Below the pieces are notes generated by a model. The model had not been told where the DNA came from. It searched no databases and saw only the letters and a list, made by a program, of their open reading frames with translations. This document shows positions 30,400-43,059 of a stretch of 64,000 nt of DNA, one piece after another. The DNA comes from Bufo bufo (lineage: Eukaryota; Chordata; Amphibia; Anura; Bufonidae), in NCBI RefSeq assembly GCF_905171765.1, contig NC_053391.1:106366644-106430643 (forward strand), given 5' to 3'. Within the stretch, counting starts at the first letter, position 1; each line of letters opens with the position of its first letter. The position numbers and the translations under genes were made by a program.

Positions 30400-33300
30400 T
30401 TTAACGTTTTTCACCATTTTGATCATTACATTATCACACATATGCATTTCTCAATGATTTATTAGCTAACTATCTATCCTACCTGTCTAGAAAAGGCCCC
30501 TTAGACTGCCTGTACTGCATGAAGTATACAGATAAGCTGCATAGATCATGGGATGTTAGACATCCATTCCTGGCTGCCTCATAGTAGCCATTTCATCTGA
30601 ACATTCACACATCTTTATGGAGTTGTTGACAACACACACACACACACACATAATTATCTACCTAAAAGGATGACGACAGCCAGCCAGAGGTACATCCCAA
30701 CACAAGAACCACCCTGGAGTAATCCCCGGTGAAATCACGCTTTTAGGGCATTGACTCTTCTTGTAAGAGTGGTGCTCAAACTGCTAGGGTGCATCTGTGG
30801 GACCCTCTTTCAGAGATGATGTCCTCCACCCAACTCTCAAAAAGCTGAGGGGCCTTCAGGAGAGGTGGACAGTCGAGCTGGGCTATCAGACGGTCAACTC
30901 TGTAGCTGTGATGTCATCTTTCCTACAAAATGGACATATCCACGCCCTTAACTACGATTATTTTATATTAATCATTTCCAGGTAATTATTGAATGTTATA
31001 TCAACAGAGGAGAAGCAGGAAAGTGGAAAGAAACCAGACATGAGCCAAAACCCTGATAATGATTGATACAAGAAATCAGAGTTACTTCTTTCCTTTCACA
31101 TTTTCTCCTCTTTTGATCATTACATTATCACTCATATATGCATTTCTCATTGATTTGTTAGCTAACTATCTGTCCTAGCTGTTTAGAAAAGGCCCCTTAA
31201 ATTGCATGTACTGCATGAAGTATCTAGATAAGCTGTATACATCATGGGATGTTAGATATCCCTTCCTGAAAACCTCATAGTTGCCATTTCATCTGAACAT
31301 TCCGCTTCTTTATGGGGTTATTGACAGCACACACTTCATTATCTACCTAAAAGGATGACGACAGCCAGCCAGAGGTGCATCCCAACACAAGGACCACCCT
31401 GGAGTAATCCCCGGTGAAATCACGCTTTTAGGGCATTGACTCTTCTTGTAAGAGTGGTGCTCAAACTGCTAGGGTGCATCTGTGGGACCCTCTTTCAGAG
31501 ATAATGTCCTCCACCCAACTCTCAAAAAGCTGAGGGGTCTTCAGGAGAGGTGGGCAGTCGAGCTGGGCTATCAGACGGTCAACTCTGTAGCTGTGATGTC
31601 ATCCTTCCTACAAAATGGACATATCCACGCCCTCAACTAGGAATATAACATATTAATCATTTCCAGGCAATAATTGAATGTTATATAATAGAGGAGAAGC
31701 AGGAAAGTGGAAAGAAACCAGGCATGAACCAAAACTCTGATAATGATTGATACAAGAAATCAGAGTTAATTCTTTCCTGCCACATTTTCAACTCTTTTGA
31801 TCATTACATTATCACTCATATATGCATTTCTCATTGATTTGTTAGCTAACTATCTGTCCTAGCCGTCTAGAAAAGGCCCCTTAAACTGCATGTACTGCAT
31901 GAAGTATTTAGGTAAGCTGTATACATCATGGGATGTTAGATATCCCTTCCTGAAAACCTCATAGTAGCCATTTAATCTGAACATTCCGCTTTTTTATGGG
32001 GTTATTGACAGCACACACTTCATTATCTACCTAAAAGGATGACGACAGCCAGCCAGAGGTGCATCCCAACACAAGGACCACCCTGGAGTAATCCCCGGTG
32101 AAATCACGCTTTTAGGGCATTGACTCTTCTTGTAAGAGTGGTGCTCAAACTGCTAGGGTGCATCTGTGGGACCCTCTTTCAGAGATGATGTCCTCCACCC
32201 AACTCTCAAAAAGCTGAGGGGTCTTCAGGAGAGGTGGGCAGTCGAGCTGGGCTATCAGACGGTCAACTCTGTAGCTGTGATGTCATCCTTCCTACAAAAT
32301 GGACATATCCACGCCCTCAACTAGGAATATAACATATTAATCATTTCCAGTCAATAATTGAATGTTATATCAATAGAGGAGAAGCAGGAAAGTGGAAAGA
32401 AAGCAGACATGAACCAAAACTCTGATCATGATTGATACAAGAAATCAGAGTTAATTCTTTCCTGCCACATTTTCTCCTCTTTTGATCATTACATTATCAC
32501 TCATATATGAATTTCTCATTGATTTGTTAGCTAACTATCTGTCCTAGGCGTCTAGAAAAGGCCCCTTGAACTGCATGTACTGCATGAAGTATTTAGGTAA
32601 GCTGTATACATCATGGGATGTTAGATATCCCTTCCTGAAAATCTCATAGTAGCCATTTAATCTGAACATTCCGCTTTTTTATGGGGTTATTGACAGCACA
32701 CACTTCATTATCTACCTAAAAGGATGACGACAGCCAGCCAGAGGTGCATCCCAACACAAGGACCACCCTGGAGTAATCCCCGGTGAAATCACGCTTTTAG
32801 GGCATTGACTCTTCTTGTAAGAGTGGTGCTCAAACTGCTAGGGTGCATCTGTGGGACCCTCTTTCAGAGATGATGTCCTCCACCCAACTCTCAAAAAGCT
32901 GAGGGGTCTTCAGGAGAGGTGGGCAGTCGAGCTGGGCTATCAGACGGTCAACTCTGTAGCTGTGATGTCATCCTTCCTACAAAATGGACATATCCACGCC
33001 CTCAACTAGGAATATAACATATTAATCATTTCCAGGCAATAATTGAATGTTATATAATAGAGGAGAAGCAGGAAAGTGGAAAGAAACCAGGCATGAACCA
33101 AAACTCTGATAATGATTGATACAAGAAATCAGAGTTAATTCTTTCTTTCCACATTTTCAACTCTTTTGATCATTACATTATCACTCATATATGCATTTCT
33201 CATTTGTTAGCTAACTAACTTTCCTACCTGTCCATAAATGGCCACTTAGACTTCCCGTACTGCATGAAGTATCCAGATAAGCTGCATAGATCATGGGATG

Positions 33301-33790
33301 TTAGACATCCATTCCTGGTTGTCTGATAGTAGCCATTTAATCTAAACATTCACAAATCTTTATGGGGTTATTGACAGCACACACCTACATCATTATCTTA
33401 TAGAATGATGATAGTCAGCCAGAGGTGCATCCCAACACAAGTACCACCCTGGAGTAATTCCCCAGTGAAATCACTCAGGGAATTGACTCTTGTAGGAGTG
33501 GTGCTCAAACTGCTAGGATGCATCTGTGGGACCCTCTTTCAGAGATGATGTCCTCCACTCGACTGAGGGGGTCTTCAGGAGAGGTGGCCAATCAAACTAG
33601 GCTATCAGACGGTCAACTCTGTAGCTGTGATGTCATCCTTCCTACAAAATGGACATGTGCACACCTGCAAGGAAGAATACAGCATATAAATCATTTCCAG
33701 GCAATTGTGGAGGCAATAGAGAAGAAATATAAAATTTTATGTAAACTACAAATAAAACAAAACCCTGATAACGATTGATGCAAGAAATTA
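30400..33790. repeat. Tandem repeat, unit about 684 bp, five copies
   Basis: GATCATTACATTATCAC recurs at about 30421, 31115, 31799, 32484 and 33168, giving periods of 694, 684, 685 and 684. The inner three copies are nearly identical; the first and last are more diverged. The segment from GATGACGACAGCCAGCCAGA to TCCTACAAAATGGACAT is the best conserved part. No copy encodes a protein, and I recognise no snRNA, 5S or tRNA sequence in it. Confidence 0.9.
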
Positions 33791-34366
33791 TTTCAACTAC
33801 TAGAACAATGGTCTCCAACCTCTGGCTCAGCAAGTGCTGCTGTAGAAATACAACTCCCATCATCCCATAATAGCCAGGCACTCTCAGAACATGTTTGGAG
33901 TTGTTTTCCACTCACTAAACATCTCAGGAGAAATTTATCAAGAGCAGGGGGGATGCATTTAATTTATCATGAAGTTCACGCCTGGTTACAAATGAAGTGC
34001 ATCCTCTGACAGTCTATGCGCCCTGAATGAATTCTTGGCCAGCTCACAGCTGCCATAGATTTCAGTCATCATTTACAGCAGAAAACTGGCATACATCAAG
34101 TAAATCTTCTGGGGCTAATGTCTAAGTCCACCCCTTTCAAAAAATGAAGAGGCTGTCAGTAAAACACCATTTACAAACATTTTAAACAAAATTTGATCCG
34201 TTTAGATAATACAACCGTCTGTATCCTTTCTGAACGGATCCGTTTGTATTATCTTTAACATAGCCAAGACAGATCCATCTTGAACACCATTGAAAGTCAA
34301 TGGAGGACAGATCCATTTTCTATTGTGCCAGATTGTGTCATAGAAAACTGATCCGTCCCCATTGAC
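33791..34366. other. MITE fragments
   Basis: 33805-33925 is a diverged relative of the ACAACTCCCA MITE at 10641. 34190-34366 contains GATCCGTTT and ACGGATCCG words of the GGCTACTTTCACAC MITE group. No gene. Confidence 0.5.
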
Positions 34367-36299
34367 TTAGGCTACTTTCACACTTGAGTTAGGAGCGGAT
34401 CCGTCTGGTGTCTGTACAGACGGATCCGCTCCTATAATGCAAACGCTTGCATCCGTTCAGAATGGATCCGTCTGCATAACTGTTTATTTCAGATCTGATT
34501 GTTCACTTCGTGAAAACTCAGATCCAACAGTATATTCTAACACAGAAGCGTTCCCATGGTGATGGGGACGCTTCAAGTTAGAATATACTAAAAGAACTGT
34601 GTACATGACTGCCCCCTGCTGCTTGGCAGCACCCGATCTCTTACAGGGGGCTGTGGGGGGGGGTGTCTGCCCCCTGCTGCCTGGCAGCACCTGTATTCAT
34701 TGGTGGCCAGTGCGGCCCCTCCTCCCCTGTAAGAGATCAGGTGCTGCCAGGCAGGAGGGGGCAGACCCCCTCCCTCCCCTGTATTAAATGTGACCAGTGC
34801 GGCCCCCCTCCCTCTATATTCATTGGTGGCCAGTGCGGCCCCTCCTCCCCAGTATTAAATGTGACCAGTGCGGCCCCCCTCCCTCTATATTCATTGGTGG
34901 CCAGTGCGGATTCCCAATATTAAATGTGACCAGTGCGGCCTCCCCTCTTCCCCCCCCCCCCCCGATCATTGGTGGCAGTGGAGAGTACCGATCAGAGTCC
35001 CAGTTTAAATCGCTGGGGCTCCAATCGGTTACCATGGCAGCCAAGACGCTATTGCAGTCTTGGCTGCCATGGTTACTTAGCAATAAATAGAAGCATTATA
35101 CTTACCTGCGAGCTGCGATGTCTGTGACCGGCCGGGCGCTCCTCCTACTGGTAAGTGACAGGTCTGTGCTATAGGCAATGCGCCGCACAGACCTTTCACT
35201 TACCAGTAGGAGGAGCTCCCGGCCGGTCACAGACATCGCAGCTCGCAGGTAAGTATAATGCTTCTATTTATTGCTAAGTAACCATGGCAGCCAAGACTGC
35301 AATAGCGTCTTGGCTGCCATGGTAACCGATTGGAGCCCCAGCGATTTAAACTGGGACTCCGATCGGTACTCTCCGCTGCCACCAATGATAAGGGGGGTGA
35401 TTTTAATTAGGGGGGGGGAGAGGGGAGGCCGCACTGGTCACATTTACTGGGAATCCGCACTGGCCACCAATGAATATAGAGGGAGGGGGGCCGCACTGGA
35501 CACATTTAATACTGGGGAGGGGGGGCCGCACTGGCCACCAATGAATATAGAGGGAGGGGGGCCGCACTGGTCACATTTAATACTGGGGAGGGAGGGAGGG
35601 GGGGCCGCACTGGTCACATTTAATACTGGGGAGGGAGGGGGGCCGCACTGGCCACCAATGAGTTAAATACAGGAGGGGGGGGGTCTGCCCCCTGCTGCCT
35701 GGCAGCACCTGCCAGGCAGCAGGGGGCAGTCATTTACACAGTTCTCAGTATATTCTAACTTGAAGCGTCCCCATCACCATGGGAACGCCTCTGTGTTAGA
35801 ATATACTGTCGGATCTGAGTTTCACGATGTAACTCAAATCCGATGGTATATTCTAACATAGAGGCGTTCCCATGGTGATGGGGACGCTTCAAGTTAAAAT
35901 ATACCATCGGATCTGATGGTATATTATTAGGGACTGATGGTATATTATTAGGGACTCCTGACTTTACATTGAAAGTCAATGGGGGACGGATCCGTTTGAA
36001 ATTGCACCATATTGTGTCAACGTCAAACGGATCCGTCCCCATTGACTTGCATTGTAAGTCTGGACGGATCCGTTTGGCTCAGCGCGGCCAGGCTGACACG
36101 AAAACGCTGCAAGCTGCATTCGGGTGTCCGCCTGCTGAGCGGAGCGGAGGCCAAACGGTGCCAAACTGATGCATTCTGAGCGGATCCGCATCCACTCAGA
36201 ATGCATTGGGACAGTACGGATCCGTTCGGGGCCGCTTGTGAGAGCCTTCAAACTGAACTCACAAGCGGAACCCCGAACGCAAGTGTGAAAGTAGCCTTA
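34367..36299. mobile_element. Large composite foldback MITE
   Basis: The ends TTAGGCTACTTTCACACTTG and (inverted) GTAAGGCTACTTTCACACTTG share the terminus of the small MITEs. Inside, 34506-35833 is a near-perfect palindrome with arms of roughly 650 bp centred near 35188, including GC-rich arrays of about 70 bp (GACCAGTGCGGCCCCCC...) on both sides. No transposase. Confidence 0.8.
34506..35833. repeat. Inverted repeat, arms about 650 bp
   Basis: CGTGAAAACTCAGATCC at the left pairs with GGATCTGAGTTTCACG at the right, and the pairing continues inward through GTTACCATGGCAGCCAAGAC to GACCGGCCGGG near the centre. The arms differ in array length. Confidence 0.85.
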
Positions 36300-36496
36300 C
36301 ATTATGGCTCAGTTTCGTCAGACGGACACCAAAGCAGAATGGAGACGGAACGAAGGCAAACTGAGGCATTCTAATCGGATCCTTTTCCATTCAGAATGCA
36401 TTAGGGCAAAACTGATCAGTTTTGGACCGCTTGTGAGAGCCCTGAACGGATCTCACAAACGGAAAGCCAAAACGCCAGTTTGAAAGTAGCCTTAAT
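36300..36496. repeat. Outer MITE fragment
   Basis: Ends GTTTGAAAGTAGCCTTAA, a variant of the GGCTACTTTCACAC terminus. Together with 34190-34366 it may be an older MITE into which the composite inserted. Confidence 0.5.
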
Positions 36497-36539
36497 CATC
36501 GCCTCTCCTTACCTTGGTGTTATCATGGTTGCTATTGTT

Positions 36540-37110
36540 TGTGTGACCAGTGACAGTGACCAGTGAAATAGGGGGAACATTAACCAGTAAGATAGAGCAG
36601 CATCCAGGAAGAGAGGGGAGATAGTAAGCAGTAAGATAGGACAGAGACCAGTAAGATAGGATGAATAATAACCAGTATGATAGGGTAATGACCAGTAAGA
36701 CAGGACAGTGGAAATGTCAGACTATTAAGACCACTGATACATACGATAATGGGCGATACAGTAATTAATAATGGGTAAATTGTGAGAGTCACCCACAATA
36801 AATATCATCCATAACCCCAATTGTAGTATCAAAAAACAGATTTTACTGATTCATGACCATACCCAAAAACAGGACATTGAGATAACCCATAATTCCCAAC
36901 ATATCTTCTTTGGTGTTCTACATCATCAATCTCAGTGAATTGAAGATAGGACAGTTAGCAGTAAAATAGGGCGGATAGAGACCAGTAAGGTAGGGTAATA
37001 ACCAGTGAGTTAGGACAGTGACCAGTAATATATGGAAGTGAATTGTAAGATAAGGCAGTGATCTGTAAATTAGGGTGGGAAGTGACCAGTACAATAGAGG
37101 GGGCAGTGAA
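36540..37110. repeat. Degenerate minisatellite around ACCAGTAAGATAGG
   Basis: ACCAGTAAGATAGG and close variants recur at irregular spacing of about 25-35 bp in two blocks, separated by about 200 bp of unique sequence. Confidence 0.65.
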
Positions 37111-37857
37111 TAGATGAACCAAAGGCACTTTCCAAATGGTCTGAAAGCTGGAACCTTATTGGCTGCTATGAACAAGCTCTGCTCGTCTTATGCAGTGGTT
37201 TAGATGAACCTCTTCATACACATAAATCATCCCATACAGGTCCCTGGTACAGTAATGATCCCCCTCCTGAAATGTCAGAACTTACCATGATCTAAAGAGG
37301 GGTCGCAGACTTCACTACAGACACACGGATGCTTCTCTCTTGCAGACAGAGGGGGTGATGCAGCAGAGCTGGGAGAGATCTTCCTCCTCCTGCAGCCGGC
37401 AACCAGGAATGACAGTTGGTAACAGCAATTATCATTCATGTTTCTGAGGGGAAGTGCTGATTGGTTGATCAGATTCTAATCCACCAATCAGCAGCTCTCT
37501 GTTCTCTACAGCCTATGACTGGAGGAGCACACAACAGCCCGAGCCCTGAGTGCAGCACAACTGATGTGTGCGACTGTGAGGTGGACCAATTATTACCCCC
37601 ATAGCAAAGTGTTGGTAGGGTTGATGCAAATACAATTTCTCATTAGTGTCCATACTTTTGCTCTTTTGCCCCTGAAATACTTCAACTTTTTTGTTTATAG
37701 CAGGGTACATATGGTTAAAGGAAAACATTTTTTTTTATTTCACTATGCCGTACATAAGCATCATTATTAATCCCACTAGATGGATTTCATCCCGTTCCTG
37801 TTATTTTTCACCTTCCTGACAGAGCCTAGTTTTAAAAATCTGTAACTTGGGGATGCT
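37111..37857. other. Unassigned non-coding stretch
   Basis: No coding region or repeat is identifiable. Moderate GC near 37320-37420 is unremarkable. Confidence 0.35.
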
Positions 37858-38335
37858 TTAACCACTACAGGACCGCTGTACGCAGGATTGCGTCTTTGCG
37901 GCGGTCCTGTTGTTCTGGGTGGACGCGCCGGCGCGTCATCTCGCGAGACGCGAGATTTCCTGTGAACGCGTGCACACAGGCGCGCGCATTCACAGGAACT
38001 GCAGGTAAGCGAGTGGATCTCCAGCCTGCCAGCGGTGATCGTTCGCTGGCAGGCTGTAGATGCGATTTTTTTAACCCCTAAAAGGTATATTAGACGCTGT
38101 TTTGATAACAGCGTCTAATATACCTGCTACCTGTTCCTCTGGTGGTCCCTTTTGCTTGGATCGACCACCAGAGGACACAGGCAGCTCTGTAATAAGTAGC
38201 ACCAAACACCACTACACTACACCCCCCTGTCACTAATTAACCCCTTATTACCCCATATTAGACTCCCTGATCACCCCCCTGTCATTGATCACCCCCCTGT
38301 CATTGATCACCCCCCTGTCATTGATCACCCCCCTG
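37858..38335. mobile_element. piggyBac-type terminus
   Basis: TTAA (37858-37861) is followed by CCACTACAGGACCGC and GC-rich subterminal palindromes (GCGTCATCTCGCGAGACGCG; the pair TATTAGACGCTG/CAGCGTCTAATA). This is the layout of frog piggyBac ends. No transposase follows; the interior is taken over by minisatellite. Confidence 0.55.
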
Positions 38336-38430
38336 TAAGGCTCCATTCAGACGTCCGTATGTGTTTTGCGGATCCGATCCATGGATCCGTGGATCCGCAA
38401 AACACATACGGACCTCTGAATGGAGCCTTA
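38336..38430. mobile_element. 95-bp near-perfect palindromic MITE
   Basis: TAAGGCTCCATTCAGACGTC... pairs with ...CCTCTGAATGGAGCCTTA; the arms meet at CCATGGATCCGTGG. The interrupted CCCCCCTGTCATTGATCA repeat lies on both sides in opposite orientation. Confidence 0.8.
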
Positions 38431-38469
38431 CAAGGGGGTGATCAATGACAGGGGGGTGATCACCCCCCT

Positions 38470-41400
38470 GTAAGGCACCCACCCCGACCCTTAGGTGCAC
38501 CCACACCGACCCTTAGGTGCACCCACTCCGACCCTTAGGTGCACTCACCCTAGTCATTAGGTGCACCCACCCCAACGATTTGGTGCACCCACCCGACTCT
38601 TAGGTGCACCCACCCCGACTCTTAGGTGCACCCACTCCGACCCTTAGATGCACTCACCCTAGTCATTAGGTGCACCCACCCCAACGATTAGGTGCACCCA
38701 CTCCGACCCTTAGGAGCACTCACCCTAGTCATTTGGTGCACCCACCCCAACGATTAGGTGCACCCACCCCGAACCTTAGGTGCACCCACCCCGACCCTTA
38801 GGTGCATCCACCCCGACCCTTAGGTGCACCCACTCCGACCCTTAGGTGCACCCACTCCGACCGTTAGGTGCACTCACCCTAGTCATTAGGTGCACTAACC
38901 CCAATGATTAGGTGCACCCACCCCGACCCTTAGGTGCACCCACTCCGACCCTTAGGTGCACTCACCCTAGTCATTAGGTGCACCCACCCCAACGATTTGG
39001 TGCACCCACCCCGACTCTTAGGTGCACCCACCCGACCCTTAGGTGCAACCACCCCAACCCTTAGGTGCACCCACTTCGACCCTTAGGTGCACTCACCCTA
39101 GTCATTAGGTGCACCCACCCCAACGATTAGGTGCACCCACCCCGACTGTTAGGTGCAACCACCCCGACCCTTAGGTGCAACCACCCCGACCCTTAGGTGC
39201 AACCACCCCGACCCTTAGGTGCACCCACTCCGACCCTTAGGTGCAACCACCCCAACGATTAGGTGCAACCACCCCGACCCTTAGGTGCACCCACTCCGAC
39301 CCTTAGGTGCAACCACCCCAACGATTAGGTGCACCCACCCTCACTTTTAGGTGCAACCACCCCGACCCTTAGGTGCACCCACTCCGACCCTTAGGTGCAA
39401 CCACCCCAATGATTAGGTGCAACCACCCCGACTCTTAGGTGCACCCACTCCGACCCTTAGGTGCAAACACCCCAACGATTAGGTGCACCCACCCCGACCC
39501 TTAGGTGCAACCACCCCGACTTTTAGGTGCTACCACCCCGACCCTTAGGTGAAACCACCCCAACGATTAGGTGCACCACCCCGACCCTTAGGTGCAACCA
39601 CCCCGACTTTTAGGTGCAACCACTCCGACCCTTAGGTGCACCCACTCCAACGATTAGGTGCACCCACCCCGACTTTTAGGTGCAACCACCCCGACTTTTA
39701 GGTGCAACCACCTCGACCCTTAGGTGCACCCATTCCGACCCTTAGGTGCAACCACCCCAACGATTAGGTGCACCCACCCCGACCCTTAGGTGCAACCACC
39801 CCGACTTTTAGGTGCAACCACCCCGACTTTTAGGTGCAACCACCCCGACCCTTAGGTGCACCCACTCCGACCCTTAGGTGCAACCACCCCAACGATTAGG
39901 TGCACCCACCCCGACCCTTAGGTGCAACCACCCCGACTTTTAGGTGCAACCACCCCGACCCTTAGGTGCACCCACTCCGACCCTTAGGTGCAACCACCCC
40001 AACGATTAGGTGCACCCACCCCGACCCTTAGGTGCAACCACCCCGACCCTTAGGTGCACCGACTCCGACCCTTAGGTGCAACCACCCCAACGATTAGGTG
40101 CACCCACCCCGACTTTTAGGTGCAACCACCCCGACCCTTAGGTGCAACCACCACAACGATTAGGGGCACCCACCCCGACTTTTAGGTGCAACCACCCCGA
40201 CCCTTAGGTGCACCCACTCCGACCCTTAGGTGCACCCACTCCGACCCTTAGGTGCAACCACCCCAACGATTAGGTGCACCCACTCCGACTTTTAGGTGCA
40301 ACCACCCCGACCCTTAGGTGCACCCACTCCGACCCTTAGGTGCAACCACCCCACGATTAGGTGCACCCACCCCGACTTTTAGGTGCAACCACCCTGACTT
40401 TTAGGTGCAACCACCCCGACCCTTAGGTGCACCCACTCCGACCCTTAGGTGCAACCACCCCAACGATTAGGTGCACCCACCCCGATCCTTAGGTGCAACC
40501 ACCCCAACTTTTAGGTGCAACCACCCCGACCCTTAGGTGCACCCACTCCGACCCTTAGGTGCAACCACCCCAACGATTAGGTGCACCCACCCCAACCCTT
40601 AGGTGCAACCACCCCGACCCTTAGGTGCACCCACTCCGACCCTTAGGTGCAACCACCCCAATGATTAGGTGCACCCACCCCGACCCTTAGGTGCAACCAC
40701 CCCGACTTTTAGGTGCAACCACTCCGACCCTTAGGTGCACCCACTCCGACCCTTAGGTGCAACCACCCCAACGATTAGGTGCACCCACCCCGACTTTTAG
40801 GTGCAACCACCCGGACCCTTAGGTGCACCCACTCCGACCCTTAGGTGCAACCACCCCAACGATTAGGTGCACCCACCCCGACCCTTAGGTGCAACCACCC
40901 CGACTTTTAGGTGCAACCACCCTGACTTTTAGGTGCAACCACCCCGACCCTTAGGTGCACCCACTCCGACCCTTAGGTGCACCCACCCCAACGATTAGGT
41001 GCACCCACCCCGACCCTTAGGTGCAACCACCCCGACTTTTAGGTGCAACCACCCCGACCCTTAGGTGCACCCACTCCGACCCTTAGGTAGAACCACCCCG
41101 ACCCTTAGGTGCAACCACCCCGACTTTTAGGTGCAACCACCCCGACCCTTAGGTGCACCCACTCCGACCCTTAGGTGCAACCACCCCGACTTTTAGGTGC
41201 AAACACCCCGACTTTTAGGTGCAACCACCCCGACCCTTAGATGCACCCACTCCGACCCTTAGGTGCAACCACCCTAACGATTAGGTGCACCCACCCTGAC
41301 CCTTAGGGGCAACCACCCCGACTTTTAGGTGCAACCACCCCGACCCTTAGGTGCACCCACTCCGACCCTTAGGTGCACCCACCCCGACCCTTAGGTGCAC

Positions 41401-43030
41401 CCACTCCGACCCTTAGGTGCACCCACTCCGACCCTTAGGTGCAACCACCCCGACTTTTAGGTGCAACCACCCCGACCCTTAGGTGCACCCACTCCGACCC
41501 TTAGGTGCAACCACCCCAACGATTAGGTGCACTCACCCCGACTTTTAGGTGCAACCACCCTGACTTTTAGGTGCAACCACCCAGACCCTTAGGTGCACCC
41601 ACTCCGACCCTTAGGTGCAACCACCCCGACTTTTAGGTGCAACCACCCCAACCCTTAGGTGCAACCACCCCGACCCTTAGGTGCACCCACTCCGACCCTT
41701 AGGTGCAACCACCCGAATGATTAGGTGCACCCACCCCGACCCTTAGGTGCAACCACCCCGACTTTTAGGTGCAACCACCCCGACCCTTAGGTGCACCCAC
41801 TCCGACCCTTAGGTGCAACCACCCCAAAGATTAGGTGCACCCACCCCGACTTTTAGGTGCAACCACCCCGACCCTTAGGTGCACCCACTCCGACCCTTAG
41901 GTGCAACCACCCCAACGATTAGGTGCACCCACCCCGACCCTTAGGTGCAACCACCCTGACTTTTAGGTGCAACCACCCCGACCCTTAGGTGCACCTACTC
42001 CGACCCTTAGGTAGAACCACCCCGACCCTTAGGTGCAACCACCCCGACTTTTAGGTGCAACCACCCCGACCCTTAGGTGCACCCACTCCGACCCTTAGGT
42101 GCAACCACCCCGACTTTTAGGTGCAAACACCCCGACTTTTAGGTGCAACCACCCCGACCCTTAGATGCACCCACTCCGACCCTTAGGTGCAACCACCCCA
42201 ACGATTAGGTGCACCCACCCTGACCCTTAGGTGCAACCACCCCGACTTTTAGGTGCAACCACCCCGACCCTTAGGTGCACCCACTCCGACCCTTAGGTGC
42301 ACCCACCCCGACCCTTAGGTGCACCCACTCCGACCCTTAGGTGCACTCATCCTAGTCATAAGGTGCACCCACCCCGACCCTTAGGTGCAACCACCCCAAC
42401 GATTAGGTGCACCCACCTTGACCCTTAGGTGCAACCACCCCGACTTTTAGGTGCAACCACCCCGACCCTAAGGTGCACCCACCCCGACCCTTAGGTGCAA
42501 CCACCCCAACGATTAGGTGCACCCACCCCGACCCTTAGGTGCAACCACCCCGACTTTTAGGTGCAACCACCCCGACCCTTAGGTGCACCCACTCCGACCC
42601 TTAGGTGCAACCACCCCGACTTTTAGGTGCAACCACCCCGACCCTTAGGTGCACCCACTCCGACCCTTAGGTGCAACCACCCCAACGATTAGGTGCACTC
42701 ACCCCGACTTTTAGGTGCAACCACCCTGACTTTTAGGTGCAACCACCCCGACCCTTAGGTGCACCCACTCCGACCCTTAGGTGCAACCACCCCAACAATT
42801 AGGTGCACCCACCCGACCCTTAGGTGCAACCACCCCGACTTTTAGGTGCAACCACCCCGACCCTTAGGTGCAACCACCCCGACCCTTAGGTGCACCCACT
42901 CCGACCCTTATGTGCACCCACCCCGACCCTTAGGTGCACCCACCCCGACCCTTAGGTGCACCCAATCCGACCCTTAGGTGCACTCACCCTAGTCATTAGG
43001 TGCACCCACCCCGACTCTTAGGTGCACCCA
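38470..43030. repeat. 22-bp minisatellite, about 200 copies, with 110-bp higher-order period
   Basis: The unit is GTGCACCCACCCCGACCCTTAG with variants (AACCACCCC, CCCACTCC, AACGATTAG, GACTTTTAG). Through much of the array five variants repeat in fixed order, giving an exact 110-bp period (for example CTTAGGTGCACCCACTCC at 39851 and 39961). The left end uses different variants (AGTCATTAGGTGCAC). The opposite strand is G-rich. No reading frame of 60 codons occurs inside. Confidence 0.95.
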
Positions 43031-43059
43031 ATTATTAAATGTATTAAATTATTAAAATT

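Noticed and set aside
30797..33778. Short coding exon conserved in the 684-bp repeats (MGPSFRDDV...)
   Set aside because: The frame is short and is not kept open across the copies; only the first and last copies show it, with different extensions.
34599..35666. Short frames rich in GGQCGPSS or GGPHWPPM repeats
   Set aside because: They derive from the GC-rich arrays in the arms of the 34506-35833 palindrome.
38470..43030. CRISPR array
   Set aside because: Regular 22-bp periodicity without unique spacers; variants differ by a few bases only. The host is a vertebrate with intron-bearing genes.
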